This document shows positions 19,420-29,853 of a stretch of DNA of 64,000 nucleotides, piece after piece. The notes under the pieces are model-generated. The model had not been told where the DNA came from, did no database searches, and was given only the letters and a program-made list of their open reading frames with translations. The stretch lies in assembly GCF_003013715.1 (NCBI RefSeq), contig NC_072812.1:2294001-2358000 (forward strand), in the 5' to 3' direction. This stretch comes from Candidozyma auris. Its lineage: Eukaryota > Ascomycota > Pichiomycetes > Serinales > Metschnikowiaceae. Within the stretch, counting starts at the first letter, position 1. Each line of letters starts with the position of its first letter. The position numbers were made by a program, and so were the translations under genes.

Positions 19420-20679
19420 TCAGCTGTCGTCATCCAGGTCCACAATGGTGTTTTCGTGCGTGATATCACCATCAGTAATAGTCTGGTCAGGTAAAGGCGT
19501 GTTGAGTTTATCGATGCCTCTCAAGTTATCATTGAGGAAATCATCGGAGGATCTTTGTTCGAAGTAGGGAATCTTATAAGAGAACTCTTCATGTAGATGT
19601 TTTAAAAGATCCTGGTTCTCTTTCTTTCCCTTATCTTCCTCCGATAACGACGATATCCACTCATTGATGGCCCGCCTACGCAACGCATCCATGTAGGGCG
19701 TTTCTCTCTTAGTTTCCGGATCAATGTACACGAGTTCGGTGTCGACACCACACATGATGTCATCGACTTCAACATTCTCCTTCAATTCCCAGTTGCCCAT
19801 CTCCAAGTCGTTGGCAAAGATCAAGAGAAAGTCCCCAAAGTTGTCTGCGATTTTAAATTTGGTATTGAAGTCACGGCCAAACAAGATCACCTGGCCCCAC
19901 TTGCCGCCTGTTGCTGAGTTCTTGTCATCAGGCGAGTGCGAGAGATCAACACCAATACAATTCCCCACCTCATCCGTGATCAATGGTGTCCACATGGAGT
20001 GAGCATAGATTGGCACAATGGCGTCAGGAGGTACAGAGCGCTGGTTTGTGTGCAACGAGTTCTTCACTTTGGTTTCGCTCGACTTCGACGTGAATGACGA
20101 CTCGCTGTGCCCGTCGGACAAATCTGAGCCCATATTTGCGTCCTCAAGCTGGACAGACTTGGGCTCTTGGACAGGCTCGCGAGGAGCCAGCTCGAGAATC
20201 TTGCGATGCACGCTCTTCCACGAGGAAGCCATCACCGCAATCTCGTCTATGGACATGAGCTTCAAGCCAAATATGAGACCGCCAAAGCCGCCATCGTTGA
20301 GACTAGACTGGCCGTCCGTCAATCTGAAAAATTCAACCACACACTGAGGCAAATTGTAGCCCAAATCTTTTTGGAATTCGTTGAGGTCTGCTTCGGTACA
20401 TGGGGTCAAAAGGGACGTGTTCAACTCGGGCAGGTGCTTGTGGAGCCATTTTTTGATGTGTCTCCAGGCCAAGGTGACCTCATGGACGCCTTCGGTGACG
20501 TCTCCAATAGCGCCGTTTGGAAGAGACACGAGAGAGCCGTTGTCGTGATGCGATAGAAGGCTTGTCTTGACTGAAGGCTTGTTGACTCTGTTGAACGATT
20601 TCCTTGAGTCGTAGTCTGAGTATTTGTCTGTTGCTGAGAGTGAGTAGACAAACTCTTTAACACGTTCTGTGAATTTCAT
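19420..20679 (-). CDS. KNR4: Cell-wall synthesis regulator Knr4/Smi1
   Basis: Regulatory hub protein that connects the cell-integrity MAP kinase pathway and calcineurin to beta-1,3-glucan and chitin synthesis. The 419-residue protein begins MKFTERVKEFVYSLSATDKY. Its central globular SMI1/KNR4 domain covers about 75-310, including ADLNEFQKDLGYNLPQCVVEFFRLTDGQ and GKWGQVILFGRDFNTKF-IADNFGDFL. The flanks are acidic and disordered, as in the yeast protein. The frame is open 68 codons further upstream (to 20883), but that part is Cys/Leu-rich and unlike the family, so the ATG at 20679 is used. Confidence 0.92.
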   Translation of the reverse strand: MKFTERVKEFVYSLSATDKYSDYDSRKSFNRVNKPSVKTSLLSHHDNGSLVSLPNGAIGDVTEGVHEVTLAWRHIKKWLHKHLPELNTSLLTPCTEADLNEFQKDLGYNLPQCVVEFFRLTDGQSSLNDGGFGGLIFGLKLMSIDEIAVMASSWKSVHRKILELAPREPVQEPKSVQLEDANMGSDLSDGHSESSFTSKSSETKVKNSLHTNQRSVPPDAIVPIYAHSMWTPLITDEVGNCIGVDLSHSPDDKNSATGGKWGQVILFGRDFNTKFKIADNFGDFLLIFANDLEMGNWELKENVEVDDIMCGVDTELVYIDPETKRETPYMDALRRRAINEWISSLSEEDKGKKENQDLLKHLHEEFSYKIPYFEQRSSDDFLNDNLRGIDKLNTPLPDQTITDGDITHENTIVDLDDDS

Positions 20680-22988
20680 GGTAAAGGAGTGGCAGTAAGT
20701 TGGGTGAATAGAGTTTTGGTTGTTTCGGAAGAATGTATGAGCCGATCGTGGAGCGCGTTTGCACGCTCTTTTAGGTAAACATAGATAGAGAGGGAATAAC
20801 GAGGAGGACGATAAAGAGGACATCTGGAGAAAAAGTAGGAAATTAAAATAAGCATCTTTTTGGCAACAAAAGAGAGTTATCACCTGGTGCTGAAAGAAGA
20901 AAAGCTAAAACTCCCTCAAGACGTTTTCGCCTTCATCAACGTCTGCAAAGAGTAGGTTTCGCTTAATTAGGCGAGCGCGAGACCGTTCTAACGGTAGCAA
21001 AAAGTGCTTTCGCAAACTACTGGATGTGCCCCGGGCATGAAGTGCTGGATCTATGATTTCGAGCAAGCGAAAAGACGAAACACGATAAACCGGGAAGTTC
21101 TAATCTGGCACACTGGCGCAGGAAAAGCTTTTAAGGGACATTTGCGTGGTTTTCAGTACGAATAGGCGGTGAAGATTTCACCGACCCAATGAAAATCGGG
21201 TGCCAAACGAACTCTACCGCCAAACATGGGCACACCAGAACGGCATGCTCAGAGGCGGCTGAACGGCCCCGAAAATCAGAACTGTCAACGAATCCGCCGC
21301 TTTCCTGGGCCTCAGTATGCGTTGGTAATCAAATATGGCGCTTGAGAAAATGAGAAGAGGGCGTTTATATACGGAAGCAGTTACCCGGCATGCGACAGGG
21401 CAAGGGTAGGAGAGGTAGAGGGAGAACTTTAATGTTATAAAACGTAGTGATTGTATTTAGAGGTTGTGAATATGTTTATCTTTTTTTTTTTTTTTTATTT
21501 TTTTTTTCCTACTTGAAATATCTATGAACAGCTTCTATGAACAGCCTCTAGTATGCTGAGATGGCCCACTCTAGCTTTGATTTAGTTCCTCTCCTAGATG
21601 CCAGAGAATCTTTGGCAGTAAACTTGTTGTATCAGAGATGGACTTCATTATGTGGTCATTGAGGCCCAGTGCTACGAAGCCCAAGACCCACAAAGCACAA
21701 TTGCAAGTGGCGTGAGAGAATCTTAGACAAGTTCTGCGCAAGCTTATACTGGCTTTCCTTCAATTGCAACTAACTAACATCGTATCATGATTTGACTGGG
21801 TTTCTACAATATGGATAAATGGTGCACTTGAAAGAAAATGGTTGCAAGAAGTGCGCTCATATAGGTCTTGTGTCGAGCCCCTTCACTACACAGCGTACTA
21901 TATTGGGCCAAGTAGATTTTGAGAATGGGGAAACATGCTGATTTAATTACTTTCTTGTGGGCTTATACCAAGTTTGTCTGACAAGTGTATGCTGAAAGCG
22001 TTTCAATGAGATATGCCTTCCCTTTCCATTGGCTACAAGAACCACCACTTATTTGAAACAAAGCATTTTTGTTGATCACCGAATCTGCATCATGATCGTA
22101 GTGACGGACATTCTTATTAATCTAATGATTTAAATGAAAGAAGGACACGTTAGAGTGATTTCCGTGGATGATATATATCGATGGAAAAATACTTCTGACT
22201 CCAATTAGCCTATAAGCATACAAACAATAAAGCTTGATCAGTCGGCCAACTCCATTTAGACATTCATGAAGGTTAGACGGCATGATCCGATTATGCATCG
22301 GACACAATGGCTAGTAACACGAAACTGAATACAGCTGGCTTGACTTAATTAATCAGCCATTGAATATCTAGAGAGCTCTCCGATCCATGGACGACATTAT
22401 CGCTCATTTGCTTTAAAATCAACTACTTCTCTATTCCTGGTAATTTTTCTTGATCGTTCCCTTCTTTCTTCTTCCCTACATGGACTTCCTCTGCCGCTCA
22501 GTAAATGGCTGCAAAACGTCTGCAAAATGTCACCTCGCACATTTCCCCATTTGCACTTACATTACACTACATTTCTCCGAAGTGAGACCAAAGTCACAGC
22601 CTGCCAACAAATGTACCACGGCTCATGCGGCTCGCGTTACAAATAATTTAGTGGCAATTGGCCTCGTCAAGCGTCTAGCCGTTTTTGAATCACCCACATC
22701 CTTCGCTGCTTGACCACATTCTAATCGGGATAAACCACAACAAGGACACACACACCCAACTTCCCAACAAACGAAAACATATGCAAAGAAGAACGAAATC
22801 TTGGATTCCACTTTTTCCCGCCTCTGATTTCTCTCGCTTCACTTATTCCTCAATTTAACCTTTGACCTAGCCACTTGTTCCCGCTTTCACGTGCTGGTCC
22901 CCACCGTTCCTTCACCTAGCCAAAGGCGCACAAATAAACCCTTCTTAATTGCTTCCACCACCTTCTTCTTCTTCCCGACTCCACCATC
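20680..22988. other. 2.3-kb divergent intergenic region
   Basis: Lies between KNR4 and the short SHE10-like gene, with no supported gene. It has a 27-bp nearly pure T tract at about 21480-21507, a short tandem duplication (CTATGAACAGC twice) at about 21520-21545, TATATATC near 22170, a TGGCTGCRAAA element at 22506, and CACGTG at about 22887-22892 close to the next ATG. Confidence 0.5.
22506..22516 (+). promoter_or_regulatory. TGGCTGCRAAA element 6
   Basis: Exact TGGCTGCAAAA, 483 bp upstream of the next start codon. Confidence 0.6.
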
Positions 22989-23498
22989 ATGGCGTGCCTC
23001 TCGAGATTTAGGAACTTCATTGTCTTCCTCGTCGTCTTCTACGGCTTGTACCTTTTCACTTACAAGTGTCCCCAGGTCGTGGACCACCCAATTGAGCTGT
23101 CGGCCAAGTCCTTGTTCAGCCCTCTTGCCTCCACCCACAAGCACTTGTGTGGCCACTTGAACCACGGACACAAGCTTGCCACGCCTTACATCAACAAGGT
23201 CCACTCCTTGTTAGACGAGCACGTGCACTCCACTGCTTTCTTCAAGGACAACAAGATTGAAGACAAGATTCAGTCCGCCAAGGCCCACTTCTTCGCTCAC
23301 GTGCACCCATACGTTGAAAAGGTGTGGCAGGGCGTTGAGGTTGTGGAGGCTCACGCTTTCGATGCTGGCTACAAGGCCTACGGTCACTTGGAACAACATT
23401 TCCACAAGGCCGTCAAGCCAACGGCTGAGGAGTTCAAGGACGCTGTTTCTGAGCAGGCTGAAAACCTCAAGGACAAGATCCACTCCAAGTTTGATTAG
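22989..23498 (+). CDS. Short membrane-anchored protein, SHE10/OSW7-like N-terminal module
   Basis: The 169-residue product has an N-terminal signal anchor (FIVFLVVFYGLYLFTY, about 10-25) followed at once by Cys-Pro. The His- and Lys-rich helical remainder contains regularly spaced phrases such as PYINKVHSLLDEH and HPYVEKVWQGVEVVEAH. The layout (anchor, paired Cys, then helices punctuated by PY and P-hydrophobic pairs) is that of the first quarter of the long gene facing it. No catalytic motif is seen. Codon use is biased, suggesting good expression. The relationship to the neighbour was judged by eye only. Function is unknown; a secretory-pathway or cell-surface role is inferred from the anchor. 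Confidence 0.6.
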   Translation: MACLSRFRNFIVFLVVFYGLYLFTYKCPQVVDHPIELSAKSLFSPLASTHKHLCGHLNHGHKLATPYINKVHSLLDEHVHSTAFFKDNKIEDKIQSAKAHFFAHVHPYVEKVWQGVEVVEAHAFDAGYKAYGHLEQHFHKAVKPTAEEFKDAVSEQAENLKDKIHSKFD

Positions 23499-23654
23499 GT
23501 GTATATATCAGTTTCGCAATCCTATGATGTTTATTAGTTCTATAAACGGGTGTCACAAACCTGCCTTGACATTTTTGACATTTCGGCGTTGTAGGGTGTT
23601 AAGGACCCTGGCGAGTGCGGTGCGGCTGGCGCGCTTATCTCCTAGAAGCAGCAA

Positions 23655-26048
23655 CTAGAGCCTGGAGTCGGCCTCCAATTCCTCGGGCTCCATCTCTTCC
23701 CCTTCGGCAACCTTACCGTTGACGGCTTCGTCAACCTCCCTTTGCAAAGTTTGCATCAACTCTTCCTCAGTAGACGTTTCGTAGTCCTGCAGTGATTCTT
23801 CCTTGTGGTCAGGAACAACGCGAGTTTCGTTCGTCGCAGATTCGTATTCCTTGACATTTGCAGATTGAGGGGCATCGTCTTCAGGGGCACCGTCTTCACC
23901 CGCTACATCTTCAACTTCGAAGGATGCCTCTTCTGCTGCTTTCATGGCAGCCGCTTCTTGTGCTGCTTGCTCCTTGGCTTGTTTAAGCTGCTCTGTCAAT
24001 GCCTCTCTCATCTGGTAAGCAACGTTGGCCTTAGCTCTCACTAATTGAAGGTACTCTTCGTTGTCTCGTATGAGGAAGTTGATATGGAAGTTAATGCTTC
24101 CCAAGTACTCAATCCATGGCTCTAATCCTCTAGGCTTCACTCCACTGCGGTGGTTTTCCTTATACTGGTTCGCCTCGTCAAAGATCCTGTCTCTGAACTT
24201 GAAGATGTCATCCTTCACCTTATGGTTCTCTTTCCACGCAGTCCATCCAAATTTGTCTTCATATACTGGATCGGCCTCAAGAACATTTATCATGTCCTGG
24301 AGTCTTTTAGTGAACTCAGCCATGATTGTTTCCGCGTAGGACTCAATGACATCCACGGTTTGTTGGGCGACACCAAAGTAATCTTTGATGATTTCAGCAT
24401 GCTTGGCGTTTAACGCATCCTCAGCATCTTTCATTGTCTGCTCAACAGCCTCTTTGCAATCATGGATCTCGTCTCTCATGATCTGTCTGTCAACAACTGG
24501 ATGTTCAATGATTTCGTTGGTGTTTTGCATGTGCTCAAAGTCTTTGTTGATCTTCGATATGAGTACATTCATTCTCTTATACCTTTCATAGTTTTCCTTC
24601 TGTAACTGGGTGAAGTTCTTGGATATCTCGTCTTTCAATGGATCCAATGTAGCATTCAAGAGGGGTAACATGTCCTCCTCGAGACTATTGTAAGCCATCT
24701 TCAACATTTTGTCCACCTTAGACTTCCAGTATAGAGTCTCCTGCTCTAACATTGCTTTGGGCGTATAGTGATAGTTTTGCATCTCATCGGAGTTAACTGT
24801 CGCAACCTCTTCGTCAATCTCCTGAGAGTTTCCGGTGTCATCGGAATCGTGGGGAGATGCGGACTCATCAGATTCAAACACAGTCGCTGTCAACCAGACT
24901 GTTTCTGTCGAGGGTTCGGAGTCCAGATCAAAATCTTCATTTTCAGCTCCGTCACTAGGCAGAGGAGTAGATTCAGGCTCTGCAGAGGCGTCAACATCGA
25001 CCTTATCTGCATCTGTCGTCTCAGAAACCAAAGTCTCCTCGTCAATCTCGGTTGAAGACTCTGTAGATTCTTCGTCGATGCTTCTAGCTACTGTTGAATC
25101 TGACGTTTCTGGAACATCCAAGGTTTGCTCGACTCTGGCCTCCACGGAAGCAAGTTTCTCAGTAGCTGTTCCAGCAACAGAGCTTCCAGAGCTGGTCACG
25201 TCCTCCAAAATCGTCTTAACAACATCTAACATATCGTCGCTCATACCACGACTGTTCTTTCTCTGCTTCAAAATTCCAGACTCGGTCCAGTTTTTGAACT
25301 CACTCTTGACAAATTCAGCCTTTGCTCTAATGGACGTGTTGATCTTCGAACTCTGCGCTCCCAATGCCTCGAGTATGATCTGAAGCTGGGCCTTTATCCA
25401 CGACAATCTGGTGAGTTCCGCAGCCTTTAGAACAATGGAATTAGTAGAGAAGACTTGCCACGCATTGCCTAACACTGGCCACACTTGCAATTCGAAAAAG
25501 CGACCAGTGTGTTTTCTGGTGTGGCTAATAATTAATCCAGAGTGTCTTCTGACGTAATTCACAGAGTTATCCACCGAATCTACTAAATGGTGATTGTAGG
25601 TGTTGAAGTAATGCTCGATGATAGGACTGTAGCTTCCCTTGTAGGACAGCAATATGCGAGCCCAAACATAATCAATTTTCGTGACCACAAAGTCGTACAC
25701 TGGACTCAAATAAGTATCAACATAATCGAGCAGCCTCACCTTATACTTGTCTAAGGTGTACGACAAAGCATACTTCTCATCGACCTGGGCCCACTTGGCA
25801 TGCGTTTTCCGCCACACCGGCAGCACTTTTTCAATTACGCCCATCTGCTGGTCGATATACTCGAGATGTGGTTGGAAGTGGCGTTCCCACGCCGGGTAAA
25901 CAAAGAGGCGGGCCACATTGCAAGTGTGTTGAGTGGGAGCACAGGCAGTGGAGGTGTCGTTTTTGCACCCCACCACCAACAAGTAGGTCACGTAGGCTAT
26001 AACAAAGTAGAGTGCCCGGCTCTTACTGAAATGGAGCCAGCGTAGCAT
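23655..26048 (-). CDS. SHE10/OSW7-like protein
   Basis: The 797-residue product belongs, as far as can be judged, to the fungal She10/Osw7 family, whose yeast members act in outer spore wall formation. It has an N-terminal signal anchor (YFVIAYVTYLLVVGC, 14-28). A Cys-containing lumenal helical region (30-270) carries repeated Y/W-P pairs (VYPAWERHFQPHLEYID, YLSPVYDFVV). An acidic Ser/Thr-rich disordered linker (about 290-450) follows, then a long Lys/Glu-rich helical or coiled-coil part (450-740) and an acidic tail. It converges with the short gene at 22989-23498, leaving 156 bp. The large size compared with yeast She10 (577) comes from the acidic linker and tail. Confidence 0.65.
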   Translation of the reverse strand: MLRWLHFSKSRALYFVIAYVTYLLVVGCKNDTSTACAPTQHTCNVARLFVYPAWERHFQPHLEYIDQQMGVIEKVLPVWRKTHAKWAQVDEKYALSYTLDKYKVRLLDYVDTYLSPVYDFVVTKIDYVWARILLSYKGSYSPIIEHYFNTYNHHLVDSVDNSVNYVRRHSGLIISHTRKHTGRFFELQVWPVLGNAWQVFSTNSIVLKAAELTRLSWIKAQLQIILEALGAQSSKINTSIRAKAEFVKSEFKNWTESGILKQRKNSRGMSDDMLDVVKTILEDVTSSGSSVAGTATEKLASVEARVEQTLDVPETSDSTVARSIDEESTESSTEIDEETLVSETTDADKVDVDASAEPESTPLPSDGAENEDFDLDSEPSTETVWLTATVFESDESASPHDSDDTGNSQEIDEEVATVNSDEMQNYHYTPKAMLEQETLYWKSKVDKMLKMAYNSLEEDMLPLLNATLDPLKDEISKNFTQLQKENYERYKRMNVLISKINKDFEHMQNTNEIIEHPVVDRQIMRDEIHDCKEAVEQTMKDAEDALNAKHAEIIKDYFGVAQQTVDVIESYAETIMAEFTKRLQDMINVLEADPVYEDKFGWTAWKENHKVKDDIFKFRDRIFDEANQYKENHRSGVKPRGLEPWIEYLGSINFHINFLIRDNEEYLQLVRAKANVAYQMREALTEQLKQAKEQAAQEAAAMKAAEEASFEVEDVAGEDGAPEDDAPQSANVKEYESATNETRVVPDHKEESLQDYETSTEEELMQTLQREVDEAVNGKVAEGEEMEPEELEADSRL

Positions 26049-26715
26049 TAGGCGAGGGCTGAGGTGGATTATGTGTTAGAGCTGCGAAAGGAACCAGCAC
26101 GAATGTGAGTTATAGTCAGATCTGGCCATGTACAGGAGTTGGGCCTGGCCGTGGAAGTGTGGGTCCAGAGATATTTTGTTAGTTCAATAAATTTAGAGAA
26201 AGTTGTCCATGGATTAAAAGTTCAGAGACGTTGAGATTTGAAGGTTTGCATTGCATCGTTTGTTTTGAAGCTGACTTGTGTTGGATGAGATGTTGGGTGA
26301 TTGTCTAGGTAATGGCTGCAAGATGCGATACCTTGATGACATACCATAAGCTGAAGGCATCGAGGTGACCAGATGTTGTGGATATTTTCAGTAAATTTGA
26401 TGAAACTTTTTATTTGACTTTTCGGGTTCACAGATGAAAATTTGGTTGTCTTTGAAAAGCATTTGTCCACATAGAGATATGTTACTTAATGCGCATAGTC
26501 AGCCGTACTACCACTATACACCTACCACACATACTACACCAACTTGACATACAGACACTTAGGTACATTACCAGATTCTTACTCTAGAAGAGAGTCAAAT
26601 CTGTGTATTTCCATTGCGATTTACCCACTTAACCGCTTTCCTCTTGACTTCACACGTGACCAGACCTCGCCAACTACAGCGTCGATCCATCGCCATCACC
26701 TACATCAACTACGGT
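26049..26715. other. 667-bp divergent intergenic region
   Basis: Promoters of the long SHE10-like gene and PTH2. It contains GAGCTGCGAAA at about 26079 and TGGCTGCAAG at 26313, both one-mismatch forms of the recurrent element. CACGTG lies at 26653-26658, about 60 bp upstream of the PTH2 ATG. Confidence 0.5.
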
Positions 26716-27300
26716 ATGGCTCAACCTGCAAGCTTGGTGACCCTCTGTGTGGCAAGTTTCTTCACAGGTTACGCTGCCCACTGCTGGCTTTCTCAGCTGC
26801 CCAAAGCTCCCAAGATCAGAAAGCAAAGGGCACCTTCTCCTGACTCGGAGACATCGACAGAGTCGTATACGGATCTGGAGTCTGAGGACGACGTTGAGAT
26901 AGATTCGAGGCCATTGAATGAGATCCCGGGTGAAGTGAGAATGACTCTTGTCGTACGTCTGGACCTAAAAATGGGGAAGGGCAAAGCGGCTGCTCAGTGC
27001 TCTCATGCTACTTTGGCCTTGTACAAGAAGATGTCTGATCCGTCCAAGAACTCATATAATCCAGGGCTTCTTCAAAGATGGGAAAGAGGGAACGGCCAGG
27101 CGAAAATCACACTTCAGGTTCCCTCTCAGGAAGAAATGGACGTTTTGTTTGCTCAGGCCCTTTCTCTTGGGGTAAATGCCTACATTGTTCATGATGCTGG
27201 TCGTACTCAAATAGCAGCCGGCAGCGCCACTGTTCTTGGGCTCGGCCCGGCACCAAAACTTGTGATGGATCAAATCACTCTGGACTTAAAGTTATATTAG
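26716..27300 (+). CDS. PTH2: Peptidyl-tRNA hydrolase 2
   Basis: Cleaves peptidyl-tRNA released by stalled ribosomes; in yeast the membrane-anchored enzyme also links to ubiquitin-dependent turnover. The 194-residue protein starts with a hydrophobic anchor (about 5-22), then an acidic Ser/Thr-rich linker. The catalytic PTH2 fold is MTLVVRLDLKMGKGKAAAQCSHATL (about 76-100) and continues through HDAGRTQIAAGSATVLGLGP to the C-terminus. Lys, Asp and Thr residues of the active site are visible. The frame extends 34 codons upstream to 26614, but the ATG at 26716 gives the usual anchor at the N-terminus. Confidence 0.93.
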   Translation: MAQPASLVTLCVASFFTGYAAHCWLSQLPKAPKIRKQRAPSPDSETSTESYTDLESEDDVEIDSRPLNEIPGEVRMTLVVRLDLKMGKGKAAAQCSHATLALYKKMSDPSKNSYNPGLLQRWERGNGQAKITLQVPSQEEMDVLFAQALSLGVNAYIVHDAGRTQIAAGSATVLGLGPAPKLVMDQITLDLKLY

Positions 27301-27440
27301 CATGTATATAGAAAATGCATTGAATTTGAATTTTGCGTAGCAGCTCTCCGATGCCTCACTGTCCCAGCAGTGCACGGTGTATAGCTGCTTCTTCGTCGTG
27401 AAGCGTTTATAAGTATTCTTTTGACTAGAGCTCCCGGAGC

Positions 27441-29177
27441 CTAGTGAAGCTTTCTGCGTATCCCGTCTCTCACGGAGAGTGGATTGACAGCTGAGGAAGC
27501 ACGCCTCTTGCGTTGTCTGCGTGCGTGGCCCTGAATTGAGTCGTCTACATCTAGTAGCACGTCATCGTCGTCATCATCGTCGGAGTCGATCCCACCGATA
27601 ACAGAGTCAACTTCATCGTAGAAGTCATCGACGTCGTCGAGGCCAAGAGAAGACTGCCGGCGTCGAATATGATCTTTGGAAACCAGCGCCCTGTGGCCAT
27701 TGCGAAGACGCTCGAGAGCGTCTATCCTGGCCCATATTTCTCCCTCTGTTCGTTGGGGAAGCAAAATCAGTAGTTCAGCAAACGAGAGCTCTTTACGACG
27801 GCGGTTAATCAAAAGTTCGTCTTCCTCCATAGACCATGGGATCTTGAAAATCGGCTGCGTAGAGCTTCGACCAGACTTTGCGTCTTTCTTCTTTTCATCA
27901 TCCTTGCTATCTTTCAGACTCTTCAGGTCCTTAAGGTCCTTCAGATCCTTGTTTTCCTTCTCTGCGCCTTCACTCTTCTTCAAAAATTTCGGAACAGAGT
28001 TTCTTCTCTCTGTGTGTACCACCAGCATCGACAGCCTTCGAAGAGGCTGCGAGGTACCCACAATGGAGCCATTACGTATGCTTGACAAGGTTGATGCCAA
28101 ATGTGGAAGTCCCGCTGGACCCAGGACCGAGGCACCGGTGGAAGGCCCGCTTATACTGTTTCCACCAAACAAAATGGGCAAATGAGCCAACGCACTGTTG
28201 TTCAGCTGATGATGGGGGATGTTCATAGATTTCGATGGAAGACTCAGTACAGAGAGCCGCAGCGACAGAACCGACGTTCTATCATCACGCACAATCTGGA
28301 TGATGGAGTTATTGTGCATTTGTGGCGGATGCTGGTCGACAGTGGAGTTTCGTGGTGTGATGCCCAGAGGGCTGGGCACTGGGTGGGGCTGGTTATGTGG
28401 TAGATTCAGCGTGGGGTCGATGGAGATTTCTGTGAAGTAGCCTCCACTCGAGCCGCTGGCAGCAGCCGACTGCGGGTCCAACGGAACGTCCAGCTTGGGC
28501 AGATTGTCAAATGTCTGCAGATGAGACGTTGTGTTGATCGGACCAGACGGCGATCCACTGTTCAGGTTGGACAAAGCATTGAGCCCCGCTAGCGCCGTCG
28601 ACACGGTATCGTACCCAGTAAAGGTTGTATTGGCATGGGGTGAGTACACCAGAGGGATCTTGGGGGTCTGAGACTCTGACAGGCGGCGAGCGCCCTTGGG
28701 CTTCCCCTTGGCTGCAGACACTGACCCTGCTGGGCTCGAAGTACCGCTATCTGACCCGGACCCTCCTGCTGCGATGGCCGCTGCCGCTAGACCACCAAGA
28801 GCCTGAGACAGCTTAGGTGGGTTCTTCAAATTGCCCAGCTTCAACCGCCTCCATCGGAACTGGCACGCGTTGGGCGTTCTGTTGGTGAAGTGGGATGCGA
28901 TCTCTTTCCATCCGAGCTTTTGGGTGTCTTTCAAGTGCATCAAGAGCAAATCGTCCTGGGCGTCCCACGACGTTGGCGTTCTCGAGAAATTCTTCGCCAG
29001 ACTCGGAGACCCGCAGCCGGGCGCTGGAGGGCTATCTGCAGGGGGCATACTGAAACGATTTAGAGGGCGGTACTGAGTTTGGTTGCTTTTGTGGGGTTTT
29101 GGTGGATCCGTAGTAGGTCCTTGGAGGTGAACTTGTCGACTTGTCTCGGTGATGATCATCGACGACGTAGTGCGCAC
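27441..29177 (-). CDS. DOT6: Myb/SANT transcription factor, Dot6/Tod6 type
   Basis: In yeast Dot6 and Tod6 bind PAC elements (GATGAG) and repress ribosome-biogenesis genes through Rpd3L when TORC1 is low. The 578-residue product has the characteristic SANT domain SWDAQDDLLLMHLKDTQKLGWKEIASHF-NRTPNACQFRWRRLK (about 70-113). A second, weaker SANT-like segment (IPWSMEEDELLINRRRKELSFAELLILLPQRTEGEIWARI) lies around 450-490. Between them are Ser/Gly/Pro-rich low complexity and a Lys/Asp-Leu-Lys repeat; an acidic run and a basic patch follow. An internal ATG at 29048 would remove 43 low-complexity residues and is an equally plausible start. A single gene may stand for the yeast pair. Confidence 0.85.
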   Translation of the reverse strand: MRTTSSMIITETSRQVHLQGPTTDPPKPHKSNQTQYRPLNRFSMPPADSPPAPGCGSPSLAKNFSRTPTSWDAQDDLLLMHLKDTQKLGWKEIASHFTNRTPNACQFRWRRLKLGNLKNPPKLSQALGGLAAAAIAAGGSGSDSGTSSPAGSVSAAKGKPKGARRLSESQTPKIPLVYSPHANTTFTGYDTVSTALAGLNALSNLNSGSPSGPINTTSHLQTFDNLPKLDVPLDPQSAAASGSSGGYFTEISIDPTLNLPHNQPHPVPSPLGITPRNSTVDQHPPQMHNNSIIQIVRDDRTSVLSLRLSVLSLPSKSMNIPHHQLNNSALAHLPILFGGNSISGPSTGASVLGPAGLPHLASTLSSIRNGSIVGTSQPLRRLSMLVVHTERRNSVPKFLKKSEGAEKENKDLKDLKDLKSLKDSKDDEKKKDAKSGRSSTQPIFKIPWSMEEDELLINRRRKELSFAELLILLPQRTEGEIWARIDALERLRNGHRALVSKDHIRRRQSSLGLDDVDDFYDEVDSVIGGIDSDDDDDDDVLLDVDDSIQGHARRQRKRRASSAVNPLSVRDGIRRKLH

Positions 29178-29853
29178 GTGATGCAGGCGTGGGGTCCAAG
29201 GTCGAATACGGTAGCAAACCCATTGAAACTGACTTCTAAATGGTCTTTAAAGTTACTTGTTTGTCAAAGTCTCTTGAGCTCTTTTTTTATGCGGTCTTTT
29301 CTTTGATTTGGGTAAATGGGGAGGAATCTGTCAGTGGAGGTTGACAGGTTGTCCTGCAGGGCCCGAGGAGCCACAAGCAGCACGCTAACAAATGCAAATA
29401 ACCTCTTTGGGAAGCTTTTGTAGAAGTTGAGTAGATTTCTGTTCGGAGTGAGCCTATTTGTTTCAATTGACTCGGGCTTGTTGATGTTCGACTTCTTTTT
29501 TGGCTCAGATGTTTTTTGCGAGTCATTGTGAATGACTCGTACCAACAGGGTATACGACGTCGCCTATTGCCCCAGGGTCCATGACGACTGCTGGGGTTTG
29601 CTCGAGGAATTGGTCGAAATTATAAGATTATGTCGGAAAGTCAAAGGGATACATGAAGACGCTCTTTTCTATATCTGATTTACTAAATAGGAGTAGAATT
29701 TCGACAATACGCATTCATCATTGATATTTGTACGAAGTGTGATATTTCGCAATCATGTCCTAAACCTACTCCCGTCGCCTTTCTCACGATCTATCAAAAT
29801 CACTTTTTTTTTTTTGAACTATTTTTCTATTCAAAAACTTTCTATATATTTTG
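29178..29853. other. 676-bp intergenic region
   Basis: Holds the DOT6 promoter and TRP2 3' region, including the inverted repeat at 29519-29539, several T-rich tracts, and a TCTATATATT sequence beside the TRP2 stop. Confidence 0.5.
29519..29539. promoter_or_regulatory. Inverted repeat with two Gcn4-type half sites upstream of DOT6
   Basis: Perfect 9-bp arms, CGAGTCATT and AATGACTCG, are separated by GTG. Each arm contains GAGTCA/TGACTC, the core recognised by Gcn4-type bZIP factors, in opposite orientation. It is about 340 bp upstream of the longer DOT6 start. Confidence 0.5.
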
